NCBI GenBank assembly: GCA_023935145.1
Contig: CM043705.1
Coordinates: 25,281,290-25,345,289, forward strand
Reading direction: 5' to 3'
DNA from: Bretschneidera sinensis
Lineage: Eukaryota > Streptophyta > Magnoliopsida > Brassicales > Akaniaceae
Length of the DNA: 64,000 bases
The notes under the pieces are model-generated. The model saw nothing but the letters and a program-made list of their open reading frames with translations. It was not told the origin of the DNA and made no database searches. A program made the translations under genes and the position numbers. Position 1 is the first letter of the stretch; the number at the start of each line of letters is the position of its first letter. Below, in pieces: positions 1 to 11,218 of this stretch.

Positions 1-422
1 ATGGTGGTGCGATGAGGGAATAACGTTGAATTTTAGTGATTTGGAGAGAGAGAGCTGCTGGAAATTAGACTTGGAATTGATCTAATAGTGGAAGGGTTGT
101 CTATTAAAAAATACAGTGTGTGACCGGGCGCTGCAGCGCCAACTTCCCAGCGCTGCAGTGCTGAATCTCTAGTCAGATCAGCGTGTGGGTGCAGGTTCTA
201 GCGCCGCAGCGCAAAAAATGTGAGGTTGCAGCACTGAATCTCTGACCTGGCTCCAATTAATCCTGAAAATAACCCAAAAATAACACATTTAAAACAATAA
301 AAACTTAACTCAAAGACAAACTAAACAAAACAAAAAATTTAACACACAAAACAAATTCAAATGCAAGAAAAATAAAACAAAATGTTAGTTCTAATTTATA
401 GTCTTTAGCTTGACTTTCTGAT
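1..422 (-). other. G1 3' non-coding region with GC-palindrome island
   Basis: No coding frame is visible here. Positions 125-240 hold several copies of a short motif with the palindromic core GCGCTGCAGCGC and degraded variants, inside AT-rich surroundings. The same motif recurs in the LTR of this element (4228-4330). Positions 241-420 are A-rich with no recognisable content. Confidence 0.6.
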
Positions 423-1577
423 TTATGGCTCTTGGAGAATGGTTGTGGACGATTGAGGGTCAAACGTCCCCATGATGTAGTGCTTCAATCTGTGCCCATT
501 GACTTTGAACATCTCCTTATTTTTCTCATGTCGTAATTCAACGACACCAAAATGTGATACACTTATCACAGTGTATGGTCCAGTCCACCGAGATTTCAAC
601 TTTCCCGGAAATATGTGCCTTCTTAGGACTTCCAGCAACCGTTCTTCCATTTTACCTATCAACAAAGAAGATATTATAACAGGGAAAATATTTTTCTCTA
701 AATAAGCATATTTCAAATAAGCAAGTAAAGTTTTCAATTCAGTTATTATTATTTGTTCCTCTGGCTCTTCTTTTCCCATTTCAGACTTCAAGTTCCTTGC
801 TTCTTCTTCGATGACGACTTTTTTAATGGTATTAGTTCTTGATTCCATGATGCATCTCTCCGATGGATCTTCATTTAATGTTTTCTCCTGAAACTCCTCA
901 ATGAGGTTATCAATAATATCCACTTGAAAACAAGAAGAAGTAGAAAAGCCAGAAGGGTATTTCATAATTTTATACATATCAAAAACTACTTGCTCATCAT
1001 TGACTCTTAAAGTCAATTTCCCTTGCTGTACATCAATTAGGGCTCTCCCTGTAGCAAGGAATAGACATCCAAGTATAAGAGGTATCTCACGATCCTCTTC
1101 CATGTCGAGAACAATGAAGTCTACAGAGAATTTAAATTTATCAACCTTTACCAGTACATCTTCTATAATTCCCTGTGGTCTCTTAATAGATCGATCAACT
1201 AATTGCAATGACACTGTCGTTGTTTTAACTTCTCCTAATCCAAGTTTCCTGAAAATTGAAAGAGGCATAAGATTGATACTTGCACCAAGGTCACATAAAG
1301 CTTTATCAAAGAATGAACTTCCTAAAGTGTAGGGTATAGTAAAACTCCCTGGATCTTTCAATTTTGGAGGTAGCTTGTTTTGCAGTATGGCGCTGCACTC
1401 TTTAGTTAACATCACCGTTCCATGTTCCTCAAGCTTCCGTTTATTAAACAAAATTTCCTTCAAAAATTTAGTGTAACTAGGCATCTGTGATAAAGCCTTT
1501 GCAAATGGAATGTTAATATGCAATTTCTTGAAAATCTCTAAAAATTTTGAAAATTGCTTATTTAGTTTTTCTTTCAT
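423..1577 (-). pseudogene. G1 retropepsin-like protease fused in frame to integrase C-terminal tail
   Basis: The 384-codon open frame starts in the gag-protease linker and reaches the aspartic protease motif DLGASINLMP at about residue 97, with the conserved LGxPFLATxxALID-type stretch near residues 168-182, here with Cys in place of the usual Arg. In related elements the reverse transcriptase would begin after the stretch VIISSLLIGKMEERLLEVLR near residue 300. Instead the frame passes within a few codons to the integrase C-terminal signature [13 protein letters not shown] and ends KVNGHRLKHY. Everything from the RT fingers through the integrase DDE core is missing, yet the frame is kept. A single TAA at 1578-1580 separates it from gag. 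The protein could still be a processed gag-protease product if the stop is read through or is recent. Confidence 0.8.
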
Positions 1578-1580
1578 AAA

Positions 1581-3063
1581 TTAATGAGGATAGGGAAGAG
1601 GTGGCATATATTTAGTTTCAGAGTTAGAATCGATCAAATCTTTACCAGCAGACTTCTTTACTGAAACATGTTTCTCCTCTTGCATGGTCTCTTCTTTCTC
1701 GCCTTCTTGATTAGTGATCTCTTTAGATTTTGGCTCATCCAATTGTGTGCCACTCCTTAGTGTTATGGCATTGACATCCTCCTTAGGATTTTTTTCTGTG
1801 TTGCTCGGAAGAGAGCCTTGTGCACATCCAGAAATTATAGTTGCTAGTTGGCCCACCTGAACTTCCAGATTTCTAATGGATGCTTCTTGATTTTGGAACC
1901 TAGTTTCTACTGTACTTAAGAACTTGGCCATCATGTCCTCCAAGTTGGACTTTTTTTCTTGAGGTGGGTATTCAAGAGGAGGTTGTTTCGCATTGTTTTG
2001 ATTCCAAGACAGGTTCGGGTGATTCTTCCATCCCGGATTATATATATTGCTGTATGGATTGTTTAGCCTGTGAAAATTTGAAACAAAGTTAGCTTGTCCA
2101 GCAGATGAATTATATGCAAACTGATTACCTGCTTGACAGTTATTGCTATGGTGGCCACCACCACCACACAATTCACATATAACATGTGTAGTAGGATATA
2201 GTCCATCTATCTTCTTGGTGAGAACCTCCATTTGTACTGTTAAAGTTGTAACAGCATCTATATTGTGCAATCTTGAGGCTCTCTTAATAGGTAACCTTTC
2301 AACTGGCCATTGATAAGAGTTTGTGGCCATTTCTTCTAGTAATTCAATGGCTTCTTCTTGAGTTTTTCTCATGATAGTGCCACCTACAGCTGCATCAATC
2401 ATGTTTCGGGTTGTACTAGTTAAACTGTTATAAAAAGTTTGTACCTGCATCCAAGTGAGCAACTTGTGATGAGGATATTTTCTCAACAGGTCTTTAAAAC
2501 ATTCCCATGCCTCACAAAGTGATTCCCGATCGACCTGCAAGAACATAGTAATTTCATTACGTAACTTTGCAGTTTTTGCAGGAGGGAAGTATTTCCCTAA
2601 AAACTTTTGTGCCAATTCTGCCCATGTCGTTATAGATCTGGCTGGCAAAAAAGTCAACCAGCTTTTTGCTTTATCCCATTAATGAAAATAGGAAAAGCCT
2701 TAAGTGAATAGCATCCTCTGATACTCCGTTATGCTTGAATGTGTCACAAATTTCTAGGAAATTCATCAAGTGAACATTTGGATCTTCTTGCGATAGGCCC
2801 CCAAATTGTACTAAATGTTGAATCATCTGAATGATGGTGGGCTTAATTTCAAAATTGTTCGCTTGTATAGGTGGTCGTCGAATGCTAGATTCAACACCAT
2901 CCATCTTTGGCATAGCATAATCCCACAGTGCACGTTGCACCTCTGCATTGTTTCCTTCTGCCATTATATTAACTGTTACTGGTGCTGCTCTTCTCAAAGT
3001 GTGAAAAGTGCGCTCAATCTCTGGATTCAGTTCTGCAAGTATTCTCCCACTAGTTCGTGTCAT
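1581..3063 (-). pseudogene. G1 gag, Athila type, one frameshift
   Basis: Two frames together make a gag capsid-nucleocapsid protein. The first (3063-2671) opens with LNPEIERTFHTLRR, the usual Athila gag N-terminus, and ends in the capsid at LRLFLFSLMG. The second (2657-1581) resumes at WLTFLPARSITTW, so a frameshift lies near 2660-2671. The capsid core FLGKYFPPAKTAKLRNEI and the zinc knuckle C-x2-C-x4-H-x4-C (residues CELCGGGGHHSNNC) are present. The C-terminal part ends PPLPYPH, the usual boundary with protease. Gag forms the particle and binds the element RNA. Confidence 0.85.
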
Positions 3064-3163
3064 GCACTAGTAATGAAAACCCTTCAAAATATACTTACAA
3101 ACCAAATTAATAAACTCTCAAATTAACTAGTAGAATCACAATAAATGTAATATTTTATTTCAG

Positions 3164-3181
3164 TCCCTGGCAGCGGAGCCA
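3164..3181 (-). promoter_or_regulatory. G1 primer-binding site, tRNA-Asp-like
   Basis: The minus-strand 18-mer TGGCTCCGCTGCCAGGGA lies six bases inside the LTR and differs at three positions from the perfect tRNA-Asp site of G2 and G5. Reverse transcription would start here. Confidence 0.75.
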
Positions 3182-3187
3182 AAAACT

Positions 3188-4575
3188 TGATGCGATGAAA
3201 TTAACACTAGCAAGTGCACTAATCGTTCAAGTAATAAAATGATGAGTAAATATCATTCCCAACGAGGACTGAGCAAATACTACAGAAATTATGACTCAAC
3301 TCTTGCTGTTATTTGAGCAAACGAATAATTGTAGAAGAAAAGTTTACTAGCAATTAACTAAAGAAAAAAAAAAACAAAAGCACTAATAATTAACGGAAGA
3401 TTTGAAAACTTTGGAATGAAGACTCTTATGAACTAACGTGCTAAGGACTCAACTTCACCTAAACCATAATTGACAAGAGTTTTGAATGGACAAGTTTCAC
3501 TTACTATGTTTTTCAGTATGGTAGAATCCCCAATCAATTGGTTATCCTTATTCAGGTATAACCACAATCTTGAGAATCATCAACTTTAAATATCCATATT
3601 CCAGATCTATTCTAGATTGATTCAACTTAAGAAGCATTAAGTTCAATGGAATTTCTTTCAGTTAAATCTCCCTATTCGGTTACGGTTTAAACAGACCACA
3701 TGAACGTCCTAGAATCCCTATTCGGTTACTCCTATTTCATTCATGGCATGTTTTACCCTAGCTTTGCATAGCTAACAATCCAAAATCATATTTATTAATT
3801 CAACTATTCATAAAAGCATAGCTTCTCTATTCGACACATCACTATGCTTCAAGAAGGAATCAAAATAATAAACAGCATTAAGAACAATAAAACACACTCT
3901 TTGAAAAACAAAGTAAATTCCAACTTGTCTAAAAAGCACTCAAGATATAGGTTTAGGATCCATCTATCCTTAACACAAAAATATCTACTCCATAATAATA
4001 TTCAAACAACCCATGTTCATATTATAAAACATCAACATAGTTAGATAAGAATAATACAAAACCGGAGAAGAATGATTTAAAAGCTTGATGCATAGCCTCC
4101 CGGAGTGTCTCCAACTCTCCTTTTGCGTCTCCTTTCCTCCAAATTCTATTTTTTTTCTTCTACAGCCGCGCTCCCCCCTCTTGTTCAGCTAGGGTTTCAA
4201 TTTATGACTTTCAGAATCCGTGAGCTGGCACTGCAGCGCCAACATCCCAGCGCTGCAGCGCTAACTTTTTGTCCAAATCCTCTCTTTTTGTCAGCTTCCA
4301 GCGCTGCAGCGCCAACATCCCAGCCCTTCAGCCTTGAGTTTCTATCTCCTTTGCGCATTTTGGCCTTCTAGTGCTCTCCAATGCTCCAGCAAGTGTCTGC
4401 ACAACAGATTTCCACGACTTAGCATTGATCATTCAACTAAAATAACTTATTAGTAAAATAAGATAGACTAAACTCAAATTGCTAAAAACACATGCAACAT
4501 AATTCTAATGCTTAAGATTAACACTAAAAACGTGCCTAAAAGCAGTATAATAACATGATTTATTCAGACTTATCA
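3188..4575 (-). repeat. G1 5' LTR
   Basis: The LTR is bounded by TG and CA in minus orientation (terminal TGATAAGTCT at the right end, CGCATCA at the left) and abuts the primer site. It contains the GC-palindrome island (4228-4330; core GCGCTGCAGCGC). Its partner LTR lies outside the window. ORFs inside it are not genes. Confidence 0.8.
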
Positions 4576-4577
4576 GC

Positions 4578-4664
4578 TCATTTTATTCTTATACAGCCAA
4601 ATATGACGCACACTTGGTATCTGTCCTTAACAAAATATTTGAATGGGTGAAGATATTTCTTAAG
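4578..4664 (+). pseudogene. Left part of an unidentified coding trace interrupted by C1
   Basis: This short stretch lies between the G1 LTR and the C1 target duplication. Reading from 4578 (TCA) gives 29 codons with no stop. The frame continues across the CTATT duplication into 19863 and stays open for another 44 codons, so C1 inserted into an already existing open frame of at least 75 codons. The residues resemble a soluble alpha-helical protein (for example VLNKIFEWVKIFLK) but I do not recognise the family. It may be a host gene fragment or sequence carried by the CACTA element whose end is at 21420. Confidence 0.35.
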
Positions 4665-4669
4665 CTATT

Positions 4670-5582
4670 TGTTGGTATTTGTCTAAGGATCAAACAGGAA
4701 AGGAGTTCATCATCAGGTCAGTAGTGTGAGCTGCACCTCAGGAGATCTGCACCTTAGCGCCTAGTAAGTGGTATTGTTAAAACACAGGTGTGTGCCGCAC
4801 CTCAAGCAGGCTGCGCCGCGATGTCCAGAAGGTGGAGGATGTGTGCCCTAGCTTGGGCCGCGACCTGCCCTGTTCTGGGCCGCAGCACTAGGCACACTGA
4901 TGCATGTTTTTCCGGCCTTTTGAAATGGTGCGTGATGCATGATCAAAATGCACAGGATCATTTAGACTTGTTGAAGGGCTATGATTGATTGGTCCTCAAG
5001 ATCTAAGGGTTGAGATTGACTTCAACATATGTTTAAGAAGTGGTGCACTATATAAAGGGACATCTAGCTTCAATCAAATAATATATGTGTGACAATCATC
5101 TCAATAAGAGAGGTGTGATGTGAACATGTGAAATGTGTGAAATAGAACACATGGTGTGTGAGAGTGCAAAGACACTAAACACAGGAGAGATTCATTCAAG
5201 AGGGGCTAGTTTTTTAGAGAGAGAGTAGTATAGATTGGGGATTAAAGGGCTTTCTAAGTGGAATTTTCTTGGGAAAAATACCAGGGAAACACTTAGTCCT
5301 CATCACTTTCTTTTTCTCTTCTTTCATTCTGGTGTTAAGATCATGATTAGATCGTGTTCTTGGAGAGATGTTGCTATAATTGTAAGAACTCATTAATTTA
5401 GTGTAGAGAGCTCGGAGGAGCTCACGGGGATGTAGGCACATTGCCGAACCTCGATAACAATTGTTGTGTTCTTTCCTTGATTGGTTTGATTCCTATTTTG
5501 TTTCGGTTTTATTACAAGTCATTCTAGACTTGGGTGTCTAGAATATCACCACCTGACTATCTTCTAAAGGTGATTTTCAACA
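4670..5582 (+). repeat. C1 5' LTR
   Basis: The 913-bp LTR runs from TGTTGG to CAACA. A TATA box, TATATAAA, is at 5049-5056. Upstream of it (about 4725-4880) lies a GC-rich stretch of short repeated words around GCGCC and CCGCG, in contrast to the AT-rich remainder. Transcription would start shortly after the TATA box. Confidence 0.9.
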
Positions 5583-5583
5583 G

Positions 5584-5595
5584 TGGTATCAGAGC
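5584..5595 (+). promoter_or_regulatory. C1 primer-binding site, tRNA-iMet
   Basis: TGGTATCAGAGC, the standard initiator-Met primer site of plant copia elements, lies one base after the LTR. Confidence 0.92.
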
Positions 5596-5827
5596 TTTGG
5601 ACAGCTAGTATTGGAGCAAGAACAGAGGGTTATCGGAGCAAGACTCCAAGAATCAAAGATCAACTTCTTGAGGTGATTCAAGAACGGAGTAGAGATCAAG
5701 ATCTGATCTTTTTCTTGAGGGTGATTCAAGAACGATATTGAGATCAATCTTCGATCGTGTTCTTGAGATTTAAAAGAAGTTGGAAAGCAATTGTGGGTGC
5801 TGCATAAATCTGGATTTTCTCCACAAG

Positions 5828-6480
5828 ATGGGTTCAAACTTTATTGTTGAGAAGTTTGTTGGAAAGGGAGATTTTGCCCTTTGGAATCGAAAAATCAAGG
5901 CTGTTCTTATGCAATAAAAGGTGGACTTAACGATTGGAGAAGATGACACTTTTCCAGCAAGTATCCCAGAGGTCCAGCGGAATGAGATAAAGAAGACGGT
6001 ATACAGCACCATCCTTCTGCACATGTCGGATAGTGTCACAAGGGAGTGCGGAGACTCGAAAGATCCAGCTACAATTTGGAAGAAACTAGATGAGTTGTTT
6101 CTTACCCAGACTCTCCCTAATAAGAGGTATCTTCGTAAATGAATCTTTACTTTTAAAATGGATCCTAATAAAGAGTTGCAAGATAATCTTGATGCCAAGA
6201 TGAGGGGAGCATCAAGTGGAGAAAGGCTGTTCCTTAGAAGAAGGCGAGCAACTCGGTATGGCAGCAACATACATGGCTATTATCAGGACAAAGGTAGAAG
6301 AGAAATCCATGGGAGAGCGCACTCCAAACCGAGATTTGGAGGGAAGAGATGCTTCTACTGCCATAAGGAAGGTCATTTGAAGAAAGATTGCAAGAAGATG
6401 ATAAGGGATAATGAATAAAGCCATACCAAGAATGGAGAGGCTTCGGTTGCCAAAGGAGAATAGCAAGATGATGATGTTCT
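5828..6480 (+). pseudogene. C1 gag, broken
   Basis: The start at 5828 gives MGSNFIVEKF, the same gag start as in C2 and C3. A stop interrupts the frame near 5916 and another at 6139. About 60 residues between the capsid part (ending near KELQDNLD) and the RNA-binding part (starting AKMRGASSGE) are missing compared with C3, so gag carries an internal deletion near 6197. The zinc knuckle CFYCHKEGHLKKDC is intact at about 6350-6392. It ends in a stop at 6416 with a second stop near 6462. Confidence 0.88.
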
Positions 6481-7990
6481 TATTGTGTGCTCAAATGTGA
6501 GCAAGAGGCAAGAAGGCAGCAGGAAATGGATCTTGGATACCTGGTGCACTCATCATATATGTCCTCACAGGGGTTTGTTTAAGAATTTCAAGGAAACCGA
6601 TGATGGAAAGGTTTTCCGGGGGAATGATAATTCTTACCAAGTGAGGGGCACGGGAGACATCCAATTGAGGATGTTTGATGAAATGACAAGGCTGCTGAGG
6701 AATGTGAGATATCTTCCGGAGTTGAGAAGAAATTTGATCTCATTGGGGCAGTTAAATTCTATGGGGTACACATACAAGGCAGAAGAAGAAAAGATCAAGG
6801 TAACCAAGGGATCTTGATAGTGATCAAAGCAGCAATGAATGATGGTCTCTATGAGATGATCGGAGACACAGAGATTAAGGGTCAAGCAGCAAGCTTGATG
6901 GCTGAGATGGATAAGGCAGCCCTTTTACACAATCTCTTAGGAAACATGAGCGAAAAGGGCCTACAAGTTCTCAGCAAGAACGGTCTACTTAATGGTGACA
7001 AAGTAGAGGAACTTGATATTTGCGAATGTTGTCTTCTTGGGAAGCAACACCGGGTCAGCTTCAACACCAGAGTGCACAAGTCTAAGGGGATTCTTGACTA
7101 CATTCATGCGGATTTTTGGGGACCAGCATGAACACCAACATAAGGAGGTAATCATTACTTTTTGTCTTTAATTGATGATTATTCAAGAAAGGTTTTGGTT
7201 TATTTGCTTAAAAATAAATCAGATGCTTTGAATAAATTTGTGGTGTGAAAAAGGTTGTTGGAGACTCAAACGGGCAGGGTAGTTAAGGTGTTAAGAACCG
7301 ATAATGGCTTAGAATTTTTTAATAAGAATTTTGATAAATTCTATGAGTTAAATGGGATTCTAAGACATAGAATGGTTGTGAAATCCCCTTAGCAAAATGG
7401 AGTTGCTGAGATGATGAATAAGACCCTTAAGGAAAAGGTTAAGTGCATGTTAATATGATCCGAATTACCAAAATGTTTTTGGGGGAAGTGGTGCCTACTG
7501 GTGCGTATTTGGTTAATAGATCGCCCTCTAGAGCTTTAGAGCTCAAGACTTCTGAAGAGATGTGGAGTGGAAAACCCTCTGAGTTGAACAACCTTAGGAC
7601 TTTTGGATGTGCTGTGTTTGCACGTCAAAAGGATGATAAGCTTAGCCTAAGGTCTAGAAAATGTGTGTTTCTAGGATATGGGGAAGGGGCTAAGGGGTAT
7701 AGGTTGTGGTCCTTAGAACAAAAAGAATTTAAACTCATAATAGGTAGGGATGTCATTTTTAATGAGCATTTATTTTCCTATTTGTAGAAAACTAACCCTG
7801 TAGAGGATAATGAGCAAACCAATTCGGTATTTATGGAGCATAGCATCAAGGAAAATTCTGTTCAGGTAGAGCAAGGAAGGCAAGTGGGTTTGGACTAGGT
7901 AGAGCCCATTGATGAAGGCCAAGCTCAAGACACTCGAGAGGAGGCTAAACTAGAAGGGGATGATGTAGGGAGTCAGAATGACTATCAACT
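6481..7990 (+). pseudogene. C1 protease, pre-integrase and integrase remnants
   Basis: The protease motif reads WILDTWCTHHIC near 6526-6560, where C2 keeps DSG, so the catalytic Asp-Ser-Gly is altered to DTW. The GAG-pre-integrase zinc domain follows (HNLLGNMSEKGL through CECCLLGKQHR, about 6928-7055). The integrase core starts at YIHADFWGPA (about 7100) and carries RTDNG-like and VNRSPSRALELKT stretches, with stops at 7129, 7247, 7390 and elsewhere. The terminal FLGYGEGAKGYRLWSLE motif of copia integrase is at about 7670-7720. Confidence 0.88.
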
Positions 7991-8013
7991 CACAAGGGAC
8001 CGAGAAAGAAGGC

Positions 8014-8484
8014 TGGTCAAACCACCTTTGAGATATGGTTTCCTTGGACAGAATGAGGGATAAGTGAACCAAAGACTTACATTGATGCCATGGGATGTAA
8101 GGATTTGTCAAGATGGAAGCTAGCTATGGAGGAAGAAATTGATTCTTTGAGGAAGAACAACTCTTGGGAATTGGTGCACATTCCAAGAAAACTGAGAGTT
8201 GTGGATTATAAGTGCACTTACAATATCAAAGAAGGGCACCCTTCAGGTGATGAAGTCCGGAACAAGGCTAGGCTGGTGGAGAAGAGGTTCATGCAAAGAG
8301 ACAACATAGATTTCACAGAAACCTTCTCACCTAGACGCAAGGTGGAGGAAGTGGTGATTATCCTCATCTATGTCGATGATATGCTATTGGTTGGGAACAA
8401 CAAGGAGAGGATAGAATGGTTGACATCTCAACTCAGTGAGGAGTTTGAGAGGAAGGATCTTAGCCTTGCACAAAAGATCCTTGG
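8014..8484 (+). pseudogene. C1 reverse transcriptase remnant lacking the palm core
   Basis: RT begins at ERRLVKPPLRYGF and continues through MEEEIDSLRKNNSWELV. After FTETFSPR it jumps directly to VEEVVIILIYVDDMLLVG. C3 has about 100 further residues here (first catalytic Asp region through the SPRQW motif), so this copy has an in-frame deletion near 8337. The YVDD box survives, but the first catalytic Asp is gone. G2 is inserted immediately after ILG at 8484, and the frame resumes at 18151. Confidence 0.87.
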
Positions 8485-9763
8485 TGTTGTGAGTTTTAAA
8501 TTACTCGCAAGTGCACGAGTCGTTTGCAATATAGCGTTGTGCAAGTGCAAGGTCGAATCCACAGGGAATTGCGTTGTGAAAATATAAATTTATCTAAACT
8601 AATCTTATCTTAACCTAGTTCCGAGTTTTGTATTATATGTTGCAAAATAAATAAAAGCTAAACTAAATTGATTTTAAAAAGTAATAAAAAGACTAAGGTT
8701 TCTGAATCCACCCCGCCAAAGTTAAGCATATATCTCAATGTTCTAAAGATAGCCTATCAAAAAATTCCATGAATCCAACTTAAGACAAAAAACAACAAAT
8801 ATCTCAATTAAACCAAAAGCATCCAATGTATCCGCTCTTAACAAATCACAAAGGAAATCAAATTTAATCGAAAACAATTCGATGTATCCATCAGATGAAA
8901 CACAAGGAATATCCAACAGAACAATTTAAACTCAATCAATCACAAGATTAACTCAAATAATTGACAGAACATTTATACTAAAAAATTATCAGATTTGTAC
9001 AAGCAAATCTGAACTACTATGCCAAACAACGGCGAGGCTTCATCTTCAACCTTAGCTGAAAATTCTAGCCACTCATAACTATGAAACTACAATTCATAAT
9101 AAAAGTGCTAAACATTAAACTAAAACAACTAAATAAAAAGAAATAAATAACTTAACATGGGAGAACTTCCACTCGCTGATGGGCGGTGCTTCCCCTCGTG
9201 GTAGTAAAGCCTTCAGGATCCACCAGAATGCTAGCAGACATCCACCGGTTAACACCAAAATGGCCCAGGAATTGTACACTGAATGATGAAGTCAGATGGT
9301 GTTTATATAGGGGGAGTCTCAGAGCACTGTAGGTTTCAAATTCGATGTGGGATACTAGCCCGAGTGCGCTCGATCGCAGAATGGTGCGATCGATCGCATG
9401 TGCGCTCGATCGCACGTCTTGTGCGCATGATCGCATATGTGCTCGATCGCATGTGCGCTCGATCGCATATCTGTTATGATCGATCGCAGACACACTGAAC
9501 TGCAAATATTTTGATGTGGGATGTTGACCTTGCACTAGTTCGTAGGCAAGTGCGCTCGATCGCACATCTCGTGTGATCGATCACACTATGCATCCTCTTT
9601 GCTCTTGAAGCTTGATATCTCCGGAAATACTTCATTTTCTCCACAAACCTATAAAAATACACAAAACACAAAAAAAAACATAAAATAAAGTGAAATAATA
9701 CAAATTAAGAACCTAACAAATATAAATTAAAGGGCTTAAATATGCAATATTTAAGACTCATCA
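8485..9763 (-). repeat. G2 3' LTR
   Basis: In minus orientation it begins TGATGAGTCTTAAATA and ends CACAACA. Near its start, GCTTAAATA and TATTTAAG arms form a short hairpin. A TATA box (CTATATAAAC on the minus strand) lies at 9301-9310. Just upstream in element orientation (9359-9590) are about eight copies of a motif near GTGCGCTCGATCGCA. Confidence 0.93.
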
Positions 9764-9780
9764 AATGCCCCCAAACTTAT
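9764..9780 (-). promoter_or_regulatory. G2 polypurine tract
   Basis: The minus-strand sequence AAGTTTGGGGGCATT directly abuts the LTR start and would prime plus-strand DNA synthesis. The same AAGTTTGGGGG word abuts the 3' LTR of G3, G4 and G5. Confidence 0.85.
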
Positions 9781-10530
9781 ATTTTTCTAGTCCTTTAGCA
9801 AAACAAAATAAAAACTAAATGAAAAACAAAGAACATAAAGATAAGTTCATCACTCATGTTATCCAAAACTTTAAGGAGCACACACCACCATGATATTTAA
9901 TCATGAGCAAGCTTAAAGAGATAAACCCATCTTCACAATGAATAGAAATGTTAAAATCTAATTACTTACAAAAAACAAGTTAAGGCATCACAAGTCTGAC
10001 ACTGTGTAAAGTGAATTAGCATATAAAAATGAAGCTTCCACATAACTCCAATGTGTAAGGTCTCCATGTCTCAAGATCACCAAATTTCCCATCAGAATGA
10101 ACCAATATGGCATAGTTTTTATTTTCTTCTTTTCTATTTTTTTTATTTTTATTTTTATATATAAGACTCTGCTATGTTTAATTCCCTTAAGCTTTCTAAT
10201 TGATCCATGTAGCGAGTGTTGAGTCAATTACTCCCAAACCAGATGGTTTTAGGGCATTAGGTGTAAAGACACCCCTAAGGACTTACTAACTCGAGTCAAA
10301 AAGGCTAGAAAGCTAAACTGACCTTAATGCTACCAAAAAAATTTTTCACCTTTTGATGTGAACACTCACTGCTTACTGAGGCAAGAGGTCCAGTTACTCA
10401 GCGAAAAATTTTGCAATGATCATTATGAATAAAATTCCCACCTTTCGACATGAACACTCACTGGTTACTGAGGCAAGAGGTCCAGTTACTCAGTGGAAAG
10501 TTTATTGATGATGATCATTAGTAGTATTAT

Positions 10531-10574
<44 letters not shown>

Positions 10575-11218
10575 GCTTTTCTATGCCCAAGTGTTTATCC
10601 AACAAGTCATCCAGTTTCAGTTAAGACAAGGAAATGTACACATTAAAATCACATGTCATACCTCACACAATTTATGCTAATGTGCTCGTGTTAGATTAGA
10701 TCAAACATGTGAATTCTCAAATGCCTAAAGTAAGTAACTAAATTTAAAAACTTTATCACCAGATCATGTGTTCAAAATTTTAAGTGTGTTCAAAATTTTA
10801 AGCTCACCTATGACATCACATCACAGAAAATTTCTAGATCAACCAAAATTTCAAAACAACATGAGCATGCATTTATCTTTACGACGAAAAGACAACAAAT
10901 TAGGACAAAGTGTGTGATGTGTCTCCCATACCCCCAAACTTAAATTCCACATTGACCCCAATGTGTGAATAATATGGAAAGAGCTAACCTAGGATATGGA
11001 GAACTATCTGGACTAGTATGGCTCGTAGCATACCCCAAAACTTGAACTGAAGTACGCATTGTCCCTGAAATATAAATACTGAAAAACAAAAAATACTAGA
11101 AACAAACATTAAGCATAAATATGTAAAATAATAAACAAATAAAAAGATAAGCTGTGGGGTGCCTCCCATGAGCGCTAAGTTTAAAGTCTTCAACCAGACT
11201 CCCCTTAGTAGACGACAC
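9781..11218 (-). other. G2 conserved non-coding 3' region
   Basis: There is no credible coding frame, and no env-like ORF between integrase and LTR. Shared blocks are, from right to left: a box around CCTCCCATGAGCGCTAAG (11157-11200), an extra polypurine-like box at 11032-11043, a perfect 7-bp-stem hairpin (10948-10965) next to another polypurine-like box (10931-10942), a TA microsatellite (10536-10571), a pair of about 65-bp repeats (10342-10408 and 10434-10501), and a GGTGT-AAAG-ACACC block at 10259-10280. All except the microsatellite recur in G3, G4 and G5. Confidence 0.75.
10536..10571. repeat. (TA)n microsatellite
   Basis: About 18 uninterrupted TA units sit inside the G2 3' non-coding region. 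They are absent from the corresponding place in G3, G4 and G5. Confidence 0.95.

Larger units (their letters stand above)
1..4575 (-). mobile_element. G1: Athila-like Ty3/gypsy retrotransposon, RT-less, left end outside window
   Basis: The order on the minus strand is LTR (3188-4575), primer site (3164-3181), gag (3063-1581), protease joined to an integrase tail (1577-423), then non-coding sequence to the window edge. Gag, the DLGAS protease and the tRNA-Asp-like primer site place it near Athila. No reverse transcriptase, RNase H or integrase core lies between protease and integrase tail, so it cannot replicate alone. The 3' LTR and the left target duplication are outside the window. The right flanking pentamer is GCTCA at 4576-4580. 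Confidence 0.85.

Noticed and set aside
9359..9590. CRISPR-like regularly spaced repeats
   Set aside because: Units are about 14 bases, palindromic and irregularly spaced, the spacers are a few bases long, and the setting is a plant LTR.
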